Positions 1 to 12,538 of a DNA stretch of 64,000 nucleotides are shown here, piece after piece. The notes beneath the pieces are model-generated. The model was given only the letters and a program-made list of their open reading frames with translations. It did not search any database and was not told the origin of the DNA. Source of the DNA: Burhinus oedicnemus (lineage: Eukaryota > Chordata > Aves > Charadriiformes > Burhinidae); assembly GCA_008921705.1 (NCBI GenBank), contig VFFE01007215.1, positions 3,922,026 through 3,986,025 on the forward strand, in the 5' to 3' direction. The translations under genes were made by a program, and so were the position numbers. The stretch's first letter is position 1. The number at the start of each line of letters is the position of its first letter.

Positions 1-2717
1 CTCAGGAAGCTGGAAAATACACCCATTTTTCTTTTTGCAGGTCTTAGTTCCAAATTTAAAAAAAAAATAAGAAAAAAACCCAACCATCTAAAGCCTGCTT
101 GTTCTGCGCAATGGATGAGATTTTTATAGCAAAAGAAAATGACCTTTCCTGAATGCTCTAAAATCACACTCTTATGAGAGACACATGAAACATCAGATTC
201 ACCTCTTCAATCACAAATACATGGATACATATGGCGTTTGTACCAGAATTTCCCATGTAACCTGGCACTAGCTTTAAGCTTGTCACCAACCTCCTCCAGA
301 ACTATCTGCACATGCACTTTCAGGTTCTGAAATCCAATTAATCCACACCAAAAAATGAGTTGCAGGAAGTATTCTGCAATGATACAAGTGTCTAGGCCCT
401 GTTAATACGGATACAGCACACAAAAGATGCACAGATCTACCTGCAGATAAATATGTTTTGAGCACTTCCACTCCCTATGTATCAGAAATTCCTCAGATAG
501 TAAAACCAAATAGTTTTAATTCCAAATGTCACCTTTGTCAAGGCTGATAGCATTCAGGTTTCCAAAGCTATGTTGCCTTGAGGTCCTTGCTGGCACGCAA
601 CATGAGTTTGTAGAGCCTGCTGGCATTGTCTCCTCCTCGTAATCCTGCCATCCACACCTGCACCTCCATTACCAAGGCACACAGGGAAGGGACTGCAGCC
701 ATCCCAGCCACTAATCCTCTGAGCATAAGGAAACTCGGAGTCTGCATAAATGAAATTATTCAGAAGTCACTTGAACAAAATACAGTATTTTGTACAAACT
801 TCTACATTTAATGTTTGCTTTTCTATTTTTGATATTATGATACAAGAGAAGAAATACAATTTGTGACTGATTCATGTCTCTTCATTAAAACTTTAATTTT
901 TTAAAAAAGACATCATTTCCCTCCCTCACATTACAACTTAAAATATTTGGACTCTTAAGTTATGTTAATAGAAGCATATTTCAGTTTTAATCAAAATTTA
1001 AAGTACTTACCAAAGCATGGACTACAACAGGATGATGTTCTTTCTCCACTACAGACATTGTAAGGAAATTGTTCTGACTGGACATTTACCTTACAACATA
1101 AAGGTATTAACTGGGTAATTTAATTAAAAATCTGGTAGTGACTTAAGGCATTTCAGAGTTATCACAGAAATTCAAGATGCAATAAATAATGTGTTATATC
1201 ATTAAGGACTAAATTTTAATGTATTTTGCATTAGGAGGAAAGGTGCTAAATAAATGTGGGGGATTTATTATTATTACTGGAATATTTATAGGCTAATATG
1301 TCCAAAACTCAAGTTGTATGAGATAGTAGACTAATAAATATTTTTAAACATTTATAGTGTCATAAAAAAATGGATCTACCTGCTGAGTTAGCTGTTATCC
1401 ATGTGAGTGTGAATGGCAGAAACAGACCTTTGAACATTTGGCTCTGTAGAACAACAATGATTTCACTCATCGTCTTTAAAATTCTTTCTTCAAGCAAATG
1501 TCTTTGAAATGAAACAGGCTGGAATTTGTCCTTAGATGTGGAAAATAAGAGAAAGATGTAATTATTGGACAAATAATTATAAGCAATGAGGCATTCCTCA
1601 AAATTCATTTTGAAGTCCCACAAATGGTACGATTCATGGTATCAAAAAAGAATAAACCAATTTTATGGCAGTAATCTATATCTGTGCTATATGTAATTAC
1701 AGTATTTATGTTAACCTACAAATATACTTAAAATATGTAGCATAGAATACAGTACATTGCATGAAATCTGTATTAAAAATACTAAAGTAATAATCATGTT
1801 AATATGGACAGGTTACATTTTTTATATATGTATATACAGAGACACATATACACATACACACATACAACACTTAATTATAAGATTTTAACCTAACTTCAAA
1901 GTTTCTGTGTCAGTCCCCAGTAAAGACATTGTATTAAAATAATCATAGGGCAGAAATCAAAGCAGAGTCTACAAAAGATTCCCCCTCAAATGCTGCATGT
2001 GTCAGCAGCAGAGCATGGGGAATTATTAGAAGTAAAAAAGTATGAAAAAATATTTTGAGGAACAGCCTGCTAAACTTATAAAATGCACACCAAGAGCCGA
2101 GCACCACAGCCATGTTGACTGAACAAGCCCCTCCACAGCAAGAATGTAGCCCTGTGGGATGCGAGCAGGGCAGGGACAGGAAGGGCAGCTGGGTGTCCAG
2201 GTCATCACCTGCAAGTAAGGGGCTGATCTGAGGTCAAGCAGGGAAGCCAAGTTGGCAGGTCAGGAATAGGGGATAGAAGGTACAGGGATAGCTGCAATGC
2301 ACGTGGAAAGCAAGGGTGAAAGCCTAAACTTAAAGGCAGGTGGGGAGCAGAGGAGTCATTGGCCTCCACTGAGCCATCTCACCACCTTCACCCTATCCGA
2401 GCTCACCTTGAGCCCTGGCAGCTAAACCCCCAGGTATGCAAAACATGCTCACAGTCCTGAGGGAGACTGATAGAGACTAGAAGTGTAAAAGAACTAAAAA
2501 AGGAAATAACCAAAGGCCATTGCATGAGACTTAATTTAATTATTTGCATTGTTTTCTCTAAAGAAGCAATTAGGAATTTTCCCACACTACAGACAGTCTT
2601 CAGAGGAGATGAAAGTGTTGAAAGATCAACAGAAGATACTCCAAAGCAAATCAATAATTTGAATAGTAACAAATAGCCAGGATCAGGTGGTATTCACACA
2701 GCAGCTCTATTGGGGAT
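1..2717. other. Anonymous non-coding DNA
   Basis: AT-rich sequence with frequent stops in all frames; no exon, RNA gene or intact repeat recognised. It contains a short AT/CA microsatellite at 1817-1868. The segment 2080-2420 is GC-richer than its surroundings, with many short purine-rich words such as ggtcagg and aggtcaagcaggg, and may be a decayed repeat that I cannot name. Confidence 0.6.
1817..1868. repeat. AT/CA simple repeat
   Basis: Alternating purine-pyrimidine tract: TATATATGTATATA followed by CA-rich steps (acacatatacacatacacac). It is an imperfect dinucleotide microsatellite, seen directly. Confidence 0.8.
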
Positions 2718-2955
2718 GAGGGTGCACTCAATCCCAACATCCATGTCGCCAACAAAGTTGTTAAACAGTACCAGTCCCAGTACTGACCCTTGAGGAACAC
2801 CACTCATCACTGCTCACCACTTGGACATTGAGCCGTTGACCACAACTCTTTGAGTATGACTGTCCAGCCAGTTCCTTATCCACCGAGTGGTCCATCCATC
2901 AAATCCATGTCTCTCCAATTTAGAGACAGAGATGTCATACAGGACAGTTGTACTA
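2718..2955 (-). pseudogene. CR1 LINE fragment: reverse transcriptase core (ORF2 relic)
   Basis: On the minus strand this translates as the central CR1 ORF2 reverse transcriptase. It shows a block like [14 protein letters not shown], then [14 protein letters not shown], and the diagnostic SGVPQGSVLG motif followed by GDMDVGIECTL. In the known family these precede the catalytic FADD box, which is missing here because homology stops near 2718. An in-frame TGA (minus strand, 2814-2816) falls just after MSKW, so the fragment is dead. Both ends are truncated: there is no 3' octamer tail, and the upstream end stops where the 2951-2994 palindromic duplication begins. The codons are still easily read, so the copy is not extremely old. 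Assignment to CR1 is firm; the subfamily is not determined. Confidence 0.9.
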
Positions 2956-2994
2956 CATATTATGTAGTAAAATACTACATATTATGTAGTAAAA
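2951..2994. repeat. Two tandem copies of a 22-bp palindrome-bearing unit
   Basis: The 22-bp unit occupies 2951-2972 and repeats without a mismatch at 2973-2994. Each unit holds a palindrome with 9-bp arms, TACTACATA and TATGTAGTA, around a single central T. It abuts the truncated upstream end of the CR1 fragment. Function unknown. Confidence 0.9.
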
Positions 2995-5900
2995 CAGTTT
3001 ATATGACTTTCTTCCCTCTCCTCCAAGTCAGTGCTTGCAATTTTTGGAGGACTCTATAAAGGCATTAATAAAGATGATTCAGTCAATTCTTGTATTTTCT
3101 GGCAAGATCTCTCCTTACAGGTAATAGAAGAGAGTATCCTCTAGCAAAATAATTGTTTGTAAAAAACAGTAACCAAGAGTAATAGGCCATCAACATTCAC
3201 AGTTGAGAAAGGTTGCTAGAATGATACAAAAAGTTCAAATGCAGGTACAAGATCTCATGAGATATTACAGTACAAGATCTAACAGCATCTCTATGATCTA
3301 ACTCAAAGCAAATGGTTGAGTTGCTAGCTTAAAGTAATAGACATTTTTTTCATTTAACAAATAGCTGAATTTTATAATTCCCTGTGAAGGACCAAGTACA
3401 AAGGGATTCAAAAAGAGATGAGACAAGAGGATAGGCTCCTCTAACCACAGTAAATAAAATTGCTACATGGCTTCACCAGTTCAGTTGCAGCCACTACAGC
3501 TCTGTCAGTAGATATGGTATCCACTAAGCTTCTGCTTCACAGTCAGCTATTTATAACAAAAATCTGCTACAGCTGTGTGTTGCCATACCATTAATAAAAT
3601 GGGAATCATCACAGAGTTAAAAGACTAAGAAATAAAGGGAAACTTCATTGACTTTGCATCTCCAAAGAATTCCACTCAAGACTATGCAGAGTTTCATTGA
3701 TCAATTCTCTTTTTTATGATGGAATTTTTCATCTATTATTACCATGAAAAAAATGAAACTGGTATTCATATTTTATAATGTATTATCTCTCTGTCTTGTG
3801 AAATTCATTTTGAATATAAATATTTATAGTATTAGCTAGATCGCTAGAAAGTATTTCATATTTTGCGGGCTACCTATATAAAAGAAGTTACGAAGGACTG
3901 TTTTCAGGGCGAGCAGTAGAAATAGCTCACACTTTACTGTAAGCATGCCTTTTTGCATTTAGTTCCTTAGGTTCACATCATTTCAACATGCTTTTGTCCC
4001 AGTCTGGCAAAAGGATCAACGCTGTTGTTTGTATATTTGTTTGTATTCTGACATCCCTCTCTCTCTGCCCATGCAGATCTCCTTATGAGTTCAGGGGCTT
4101 AGTTTGCTTTGCTGTTTTCCTTTCTGATTCTTGTCAATCTCCAGGATGATGTACTGTGACAGATATCACCTTGTATTAATGTATTCTATGTTATTTGATG
4201 GAACAAGTCATAAAATGAAATGATATGTGCTTTTCCAAAGGAAGCTCACCATCAGGATTATGATTTACTCTTAGGTTTGTAATCACTACTTTTTGCTTCA
4301 ACCTGTAATAAATTTTCTAAGATTTCCTAAATGGCAAGCAGAAACAAGCTATCCAATACCTCAAACAAGAGGGAAGCTGACTTTTGTAAAAGGTCATAGT
4401 AGGAACCACTGTCACACTGCTACTTGCAGCTCCTAATCAAATGTAGAATGGAGAAATCTCCCATCCAAGCTGACTGTTATCCTTTTACAGATGGTAGTAT
4501 TCTTGTAAACTGGTGTTCTTACTGGAATTCTTACTATTTATTCCTAGTTATTTTCTCCATTGAAAACTTAATTTTCCTTATTTCAGTCTATCAGTCAAGT
4601 ATGTAAGCAATGTCAGTGAAGTGACATATTTAGGTATTTTCCTAACACAGTCTCACACCCCAAGAAACAGATAAGAGGCAGTCTCTTGATGAGCAGTAAG
4701 CTCATCAACGTTCACACAGCTCTAAAGACAGAAATAAAGGAACAAACTCTCCAATCAGAGGTGCTACACTATATTACAGAAGGCGAAATCTAGCCCCTAA
4801 ACACTTCCAAGTAATTACACTAGCTGAATTTTGTGTTTAGGATGGGTTTTTTTAATATATTTATAATTATTAACATCTAGTCAGGGTTGGAAATTCTCCA
4901 CATGCTTGTTCAGTAACTTGGAAAACAGGGTTTTGATTCTCTTCAGCATTTTAGAAAAACATGCACAATGAATATCAATATTCACCATTAACAACAACAA
5001 CAACAAAAAATAGCCCTGACCATTGCTGTACTTAATAGCAGTTGTTATTATAACCACCTTCAAGGATCAGCTCCAAATTAAACATTCCTATAAATTTTTC
5101 TATGATGATTTTCTTTATTTTTTTCACAAACGCTTTTTCTTTTATTTTATGGATTCTTAGATATCATACATTCTGCTTGCCAATATGCAAGCATATTGTG
5201 TATGTTCCTAATATTGACATATCTAAATTAGACTCTTGGCACAAATGATTTTAAAAGACCGGTATTTTGTACCAAACAGTAAGCAGTTGTATTGTCAAAC
5301 ATCTATAAAAGTCCCCTTTGTTTTTCATACCAGGACTTGCTGGTCATGTCCTCATTCTTTTTTCAGAGAGTTCAGCCTCCATATTAGAATATTGCATTGA
5401 AGAAGATGGATTTGCAATTTGATAATGAATTATTATGGTGGAATCAAATGTAACAAAGTCCATTACCTCTCCCTAAGTCTTTCTAACTCTGAGCTAATTG
5501 GCTGCTCTTTTTTCTGTCAAACATCTGAACGTTCTTACATGTGCAACAAAATACTAGGTTTGAAAGATCAATATTTTTTTACAAATTGAAGTTTCCTGCT
5601 TTGTTTCACTAGGTACTAAGTATTAAAATGAACCATACTGCAAAGATTGGATAACAATGAATCACTTAAGAGGAAGATTTTTCATCCATTTTGTAGAAAA
5701 AATGCTGTAGAAGCCCTCTTTTTGAAGTGAAATATATGGTTGTGTTTTCTATAACACAACTTTTTCACAATATTAGGTGATTTTGTTTTCATCTTAGGAT
5801 TTGGTTTTACACTCACTGAATTTGGTACAACAGCAGTCAAACACCAAGGGTGCCTCAGCTCTTCCCTCCTCTTCCCCTACCTTGTCCATCTATCAAAAAC

Positions 5901-8900
5901 ATACCATTTTTACAAAAGGAAATATTTTTCCCACAGTTCAGCAAGGTAAATCCAACTGCTCTTGCGGTTGCATTTCTGCTACTCCTTCTGAAAATAAATG
6001 GCAGGAGCAGGAGCAAGCAGAGCAGGACTACATCTATCAGTGGTGTCCCACAGTGGCACAGATGAAGTGTAACATTGATGCTGTACTTTTATCCATAACG
6101 AGAATAACATGTAAATTCTAAATACCAGATAAACATAAACAGTATGATTTTGTGATATTGATATCAAATGTGAATATGGCCCCCTCGTTCTGTGACCACA
6201 TCTCCTTTCAGGACTGGCAAGTAACTATTAAAAAGTTAAGAAATGATCTTCTTAGGTTTCAGTTTTGTGTCTTTTCAATGGAAAAAACAACATAGTAACA
6301 CTGCAGACTATTTTGGGGTATAGCTAAAAGTAATTTTTAATAGGTGTAAATTCTACTCATACTTTTTTGTGGTTTTTAAATATTAAATGAAAGAAAGATG
6401 GTCATTATTAATATGACATCTTGGAAGGAAAATTATTTCATAAATATATTTGCATTACTTAGTTATAGCGTTCTATTTTCATTCCCCATGGAAATCGTAT
6501 TAATATTAAGCATAATTTTTAAGCCACAGAATGTATGCAGCAGAGATAAAGGCTGAAATACTATAAGCTGCTGCATAGCTATACCGTACATCATCCTGAT
6601 GTATCCTAGCCATTTATATCCTACTCTTTACTGGTTACTGTAAGCAAGGGCAGTTAGTTTGGCCTTACTGGAACTGGACAAGAGACCCATCTTTCATATT
6701 ATAGATTAACCTGCCTTACAATCCCATGATAAATATGTTGCAATTTTTTTATACATTATTTATTTAGTATGTTTCTACTCACTGGGTCTAAAAAGTTGGT
6801 ATTGAATTTGTGAAGTTTTATCTTAAACTTTATATCCACTCATCTACCAGGAAAGGAGAACTAAAACTCGAAGGGTGTATCTAAGGTAAAAAAGTAAAAG
6901 CTTTTAGGTTTTCGTTTTCTCATACCTGAAAAAATGAACTGAAACAAACAACATACCTTGCAGACCTACACCTTTTTACTAACTATGAGTTTTTCATAAA
7001 GAAATCTAGATTTTAAAAACTTTGTGAAATATTACTGTATTTTTAAAAGGAAAACGAAACTCTTGAATGAGGGGTTTATTCAAATCTGATTTACATCATA
7101 GGAACTATCTATTGGATCAGCTATTGCCTTCATTGTCCACTGTTCAGAACAAGCTGTTCATTGCCTGAGGTTGGTCACCGAGGTCATATGATGCCATTTA
7201 TATATCTATCAGAAGAACACTCACAGTTTCAGAGTTTCTGTGCATTTCTAGAATGAAAACTCATTTGAAAACTACACAAAGATTTCTAATTTTTTTTTCC
7301 CCAATACTAAGCATTTGGATCCTGTTCTAAACACTGTTATATTTAATGAAAATTCTCCACTGATTTCAGTGAGATTATATCAAGTCAAAATTGGTTACCT
7401 TTTAAAAGCATGAAGGCTCAGAGGAGGCAAAAGGAGGGAGTCACAAGTATTTTCAAAGTGATTTAAAAAAAAAATCTCAATTAGGAGTTGTATTCATCCA
7501 TTCCCAATCCCCAGCTCACCAAGTAATTTCAGTTTATCAGCCGCAGTATACAGAAATGTGTGCCTGTGTTTTAATCAGCACAATTCACTCCTCATTTCAT
7601 TCACATTTCCTGATACGAGGTATACTCATCCTCTTAACATATACATTTGGCAAGAGCAGAATGCAGCTTTGGGGGAGTAGAAATTACAGAGGAGCTTTAA
7701 GGTTTGTACTCTAAAAAGAATCTGTGCTTACGGTCTTATACCCATCGAGCCTGCTTTTTAACTGAGCCTGCAAGCAGCACTACTGGAACCAAAGGCCAGT
7801 TAGCAAGTCTATTGTAAAATTTGCTTTTGAGAGTTTACATGTAAGAATTCACCGCAGGATGAAATTTGGCATCAAAGGCCCTGGCATAAAGCACTCTTAA
7901 AATGACACTAGTGCAGAAGAAAATCATTTCAGATCTAATTCAATATTTCAATAGGGAACTGCAGAAAGTGTTCAAATCTGCTAAAAATCTGGCTTTTATA
8001 GTATTGTCTCCAGGAAGGTGTTTGATAGAAAAGTTTCAGTGCCAAGCAAAAACAGAATTATCCTCCATTTAGAAGGAAGTAAATAGATCATTTCTCTCTG
8101 ACCTCCAAAGAGGAAGAACTATTCTATCCACGCATTGGTGAAATGTAATAAAAAGAATGATACTCTTGGGATCCGTTTTACCAATGAAAATCCACCGAGC
8201 ACACTAACAGCATAGATAATCAAGGTAGTTGCATGAAAAATGAGGAATTTAAAGGATTGCTGGGAATGGGACTCTGGCCAGTAAGAAAAAAGGCTTACAG
8301 ACTAGCTAGGGGCAGTGAGTATAATTTAATACATTTCCGGCAGAAAACAAATAAGAAAATACTCATCTGCAATTACAGAAGATGTCATCTCTTTTGAACT
8401 CCAGTTTGCAGAATCTATTTGTAAATACTGCTGCGTTTTCTCCTCATCTCCACTCCTATCCCAGCACAAAGCTCTCAATGGCATTCACAACACATACACT
8501 GAAAAGTTCAGGAAAGATTAATACACTTTGAAACAGGGTAATATTTCACTTTTCCACTACACTGCACATTATTTGCAAGTTCATTCAGGAAGATACGGAT
8601 AAAATAAATATTTGGAAATTTGAGATCAATGGGGCTTTTTCATAGCTCCATACAAGAGCATAATGGTTTTGCTCCAGGAAAACCTGGTGGCTGTAGCTGG
8701 CTCCCAGGCTCTCCCTGCCCTTGGAAAATTGATCTGTATTGGGCTGTTACCTGGTCCAATTCATTTCTCTGGCTTAGCTGCATGGATGTAACACAGGTTC
8801 TGCTTCACCCACACACGTGTGTTTGAAATGAGTTTTCCTAGGGAGAGCAGCCATCTTTGTGCCAGTCTGTTAGATCTGGCTTTTGTCTGGGAATTGTCAG

Positions 8901-10800
8901 AAAGACAACTGATGCGTATGAAATAGAAATGCTCACTTGAGTCCCACCTCTCTGTTGCACCACAAGTCTTAGATCACTGCCTGGACATCTGCTCACCAGG
9001 CCCAACTCAGCGTCCTCCTGCACACACCAGAGTACACTCTGCAGTGCTACACCCCACACTTAGTGTTGGTAGCAGGGTTTGGTCCTGCTTCAAACCCTTC
9101 TTCGAATGTTTTGCTAGGAAAAACACCTCTGGCTTAAGTGATCCCAGCTCCTGATTTCTGCGGGGTGTGCCTGAGCAGGATGAATTGTCCTTGTAATGGT
9201 TATATAACTGGAAAAGATTCTACTGATTTCTCTTTAAAGTAAAAAAGCTTACCTAGAGCCACAAGAACATTCTACATGAGGTAAGTAAGTTAGTGCTTTC
9301 ATATCCTGTTTGTTTAATGTGAGACTCTGTGTTCCTTAGTTCGTGCTAATTCATCCCGTGGATCGTTGCTTCACTGTGTGAGCTATCCTTTAGCAAGCCA
9401 TTATTCAGCATCAAAGTTTTCTCATGATTATACCAAAAAGATAAAACATGTAAATTCCAGTGTAAAGCACTGATATATTAAATTAATATCTCAAATTGAG
9501 AATACCATCAAACATTGGTGTTGTATCAAAATGCTCAATATATGTAGGCCAGTTGCCATGGAGATGGCAAAGCTTCCAGAATGATTTTATAGTAATGGCA
9601 ATGACTTTAGAACCCAAATGCTTCAAATTAGGCTATAAAGCTGCATGAACAGGGAGAAAACCAGCAATTGCTATTCTTGATAGAAGTTAGCTATCTGATA
9701 TATTTCTGAGCAAGTGTTTCAAGAAGAAAACAAATATTAACAGTTGCTGTACATGTTCCTATGGTATATTTTGTTTACAGAGGCCTGAGCTTTTGCAGTG
9801 GGTAGTATAGTCCATATTACTTTGTTCAATAACTGTAATATCTGCTTTTTGCAATTTTCTCTGCTCTACATAAGCACTTTTCTCTTCCACATTAAGAATG
9901 AAAAGAGCCATCAACAAACTGCTTACCTGCAGTCTGAAGAAAAAACTTAGTAGCTCATGAGGCTTAAGATACCACATTTGACCCTGGCAGCAGGTGTAAT
10001 ATCCTACCTAAACTATGTTCCAGTTTGACCAAAAATTAACTTGGTCCTTTTAGAGGAAGAAATTAATTTGTTCTGTAAGGCTGTTGTCTTCTGTGGATCA
10101 GACCGAACATGTCAGTTGCAATCAGTGATGATTTGAGGTAATTTTTGAGAGGCTAAGATAGCATTTTTCTGTGCTCTGACTGGCTGCTCTGTCTCATGTC
10201 CATTCATCCATATTCTGTATCTTTGTAAAGCAAGTGACATACAAGCAACTTTTAATGCAAATTAAGACTAAGTCCACTGAACTTGCTAGACCTGTATAAC
10301 AGTAACTCTGACGTGAGTGGGGAACTGATCCCCTCTATCCTAATTTTACAGTCGGTGATTTTCTTTTCTGTCACCAGAAAAAGGCATAATATAGATTACA
10401 AAGGGAACGAGGAGGAACTGAATATGAAATTATGTCAGTCTAGCATGCACAGTTTGATTTTGTACTATGAAAAATACCTTGACATTCAGTGGCACTTTCT
10501 GACAGAGTCTTACTGAGGGCAGTTTAGGCTACCACACCATCCAAGATACTGGAGTAACTGAAAGGCTGAATTGCTGACGCACATTTTAATAGACAAAGAC
10601 TTGCAGCAATTACTCTGTATGTATGACTGCATTATTATTATATGTAAATATTAGTGAAAAGGATAATAGGTGAGCCAGTTCCTGCTTTCCTCTAGTAAGA
10701 GATTGACAAAATAACTAGTTCCATTAATATGAACTTTCCAGTGATACTTGAGGAAGCGCAGAATGAAGAAGCCTCATTGTCTTCATCTAACACTGTCTGA
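2995..10800. other. Anonymous AT-rich non-coding DNA
   Basis: No coding exon, structured RNA or classifiable young repeat recognised. The longest open frame (5801-6121, 106 codons) has low-complexity composition and no family resemblance. There is a short perfect inverted repeat at 5739-5760 (8-bp arms GTTGTGTT/AACACAAC, 6-base loop) and an ancient-repeat-like motif near 7355-7386. The stretch 8620-9060 is somewhat GC-richer without recognisable content. Confidence 0.6.
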
Positions 10801-10804
10801 AAGG

Positions 10805-10872
10805 AGGCTTAACCTTAAGGGGTTTTGAAAAGCATTGGCCTAACAGTAACAGAGGTTTAAATTCGATTCCAT
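10805..10872 (+). repeat. Possible ancient tRNA-derived SINE head
   Basis: The sequence carries agcattggcct, followed about 20 bases later by ggtttaaattcgattcc. These resemble the end of a tRNA-type A-box arm and the B box (family consensus GGTTCRANYCC) of polymerase III SINEs. No tail or target duplications are visible and the match is degenerate, so this is a tentative call. It could be chance similarity. Confidence 0.25.
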
Positions 10873-12468
10873 TTTTTTGGGGGGAAAGCTTCTATTATCC
10901 TGCATCTATTCTCGGATTACAAATAAATGATATCTTTTGTAGAGTCTGTCTATGTTTCTATAACTTCTGTGAGAGCAAAGGCAACCCACAGCTTCATGAA
11001 AGAGTTATTGCATACATCTTTTGTGAAAGCAGTTGATATTGAGATCCGAGATACATTTGTTTTGGGAGAGCACGATTACAGGAAGCAGACTCAGAAATAA
11101 AACAGTAAACCATCTTATTTCACCAGAGAAAGTCAAATCAGAAGGGAACATTTCCAACATAAGTTAATGTCAGCGTTAACTGAAATAACCTGTGCATTTT
11201 AGCAGTTGCATATGTGTAGTCAGCGGGGATTTTTCCAGCTACATGTGTTTTTTTTGTCCCCCTGCATCTGTCAGATAAATCAGAGAGCCAAATGAAAATC
11301 TAGTACTTGGGAACATTATGTATTATAATATTATGTCACACCCCCTGGAGGTTTGCAGGTTCATAATGAAATGAATAAATTACAAGGAAGCAGTTTGAGA
11401 TCCTGAAAGTTCCACCTGTCCTTTAGGACAAGCATGTCAGGATAAATTCCATTTAATTACAAGGAGCACAGGTTAAAAAAAAAAAAAAAGATAGAAAACA
11501 AAATAAAAGCATTATCTTTCTGTCTGAGGCTCTGTGTGTGTAAAAGTGAATTGACCTCCTTCACTGCTGCATTACTTCACTACATTATAACTCCACGGAA
11601 GTAACATAGAAATGGATTTCAACCAGCAGAAAAATAGAGCAACAGTGTTTAAATAGGCCCATATCTAGATATTTAAAAACAAGCTAAATGGACAAAACCA
11701 GCTAAGTGTTGATTACTGTATTAATGTAAACCCAAACAATTGCTAAGGGTTTTTTTCTCTTGCCTGTATAGCCTTCTCCTACAGAAAGAAAAGCACTCAG
11801 CAGTTCCCCATGATCAGTATTTTGAAATTTTAAAACAATTAGCACAGCAGGAGAATGTACACAACAAACAATTTGTTTCCACATACTAAAATTCTCATAA
11901 AGTAGACAGCACCTATAATTTTCTTCTTTTTGTTTTACAGAAATAATTCACAGCAAATGCCAAGAAAAGATATGGTAGACCTTGTTTTGATTTAACCTGA
12001 GGCTCATAATGGAGCTACTTCACTGATTTCACTGAATTTCTTGCTAATTAACATCTTTGTTTAGGAAAAAAAATGTTAGCTTTTCCAAATGTGGGCAGAG
12101 GTTTAAGTCAAGATTGTGAGAAGTTACTCCGTGCATCCTTTTAAAATAGTGCTACAGCTGTTGGTAAGTTATCAAAGGGGCAAAGACAGATACAAGACAC
12201 ATTCTGTAATAGAAACTCTTCATCGTGTTACAAAATGGTAAACCACCAGCAGCCAGGTATCCTGTTCTCAATAAGAAGATTATGCCATGTCATCTTCAGC
12301 ACCATTTCTGAACAACATCCCTGTGTAACATCAAAGACCAGTCACTGATAGCTTTTTAGCAATCATTAAAAAGAAAATCAGCTCACAACAGACTGACGTG
12401 TGTAGGAACCTGCCATCCACACCACCCACAGGGATTTAAGGAAAAGATCTTCCAGACAGCTTATACTT
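10873..12468. other. Anonymous non-coding DNA
   Basis: AT-rich with a 15-base A run at 11475-11489 and no cDNA-like sequence upstream of it. Near 12008-12040 there is one degenerate copy of a recurring short motif (ggagctacttcactgatttc). A pyrimidine tract ending in ttttgttttacag at about 11928-11940 looks like a splice acceptor, but no exon could be supported. Confidence 0.55.
11475..11489 (+). repeat. Poly-A run (15 A)
   Basis: An uninterrupted A run seen directly. The preceding bases do not resemble a processed gene or a SINE. Confidence 0.85.
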
Positions 12469-12538
12469 GGCTTTAATCAGTTCCCACTGAAATCAGCAGT
12501 GAGATACCAACTGATTTCAGTGGAAGCCTGTTAAAGCC
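12469..12538. repeat. Imperfect inverted repeat: 28-bp arms, 14-base loop
   Basis: The left arm (12469-12496) and right arm (12511-12538) pair at 23 of 28 positions. The outer 8 bp (GGCTTTAA/TTAAAGCC) and inner 13 bp (CCACTGAAATCAG/CTGATTTCAGTGG) are perfect and flank a mismatched 7-base internal bulge. The loop is 12497-12510. The size is compatible with a fold-back element, the palindromic heart of an old DNA transposon, or a hairpin RNA; the sequence alone does not decide. Confidence 0.85.

Noticed and set aside
5739..5760. 8-bp-arm inverted repeat
   Set aside because: Perfect but short; arms of this size are expected by chance several times in the window.
11919..11941. Strong splice-acceptor-like pyrimidine tract with cag
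   Set aside because: No following open exon with a donor and recognisable protein; such sites are common in AT-rich DNA.
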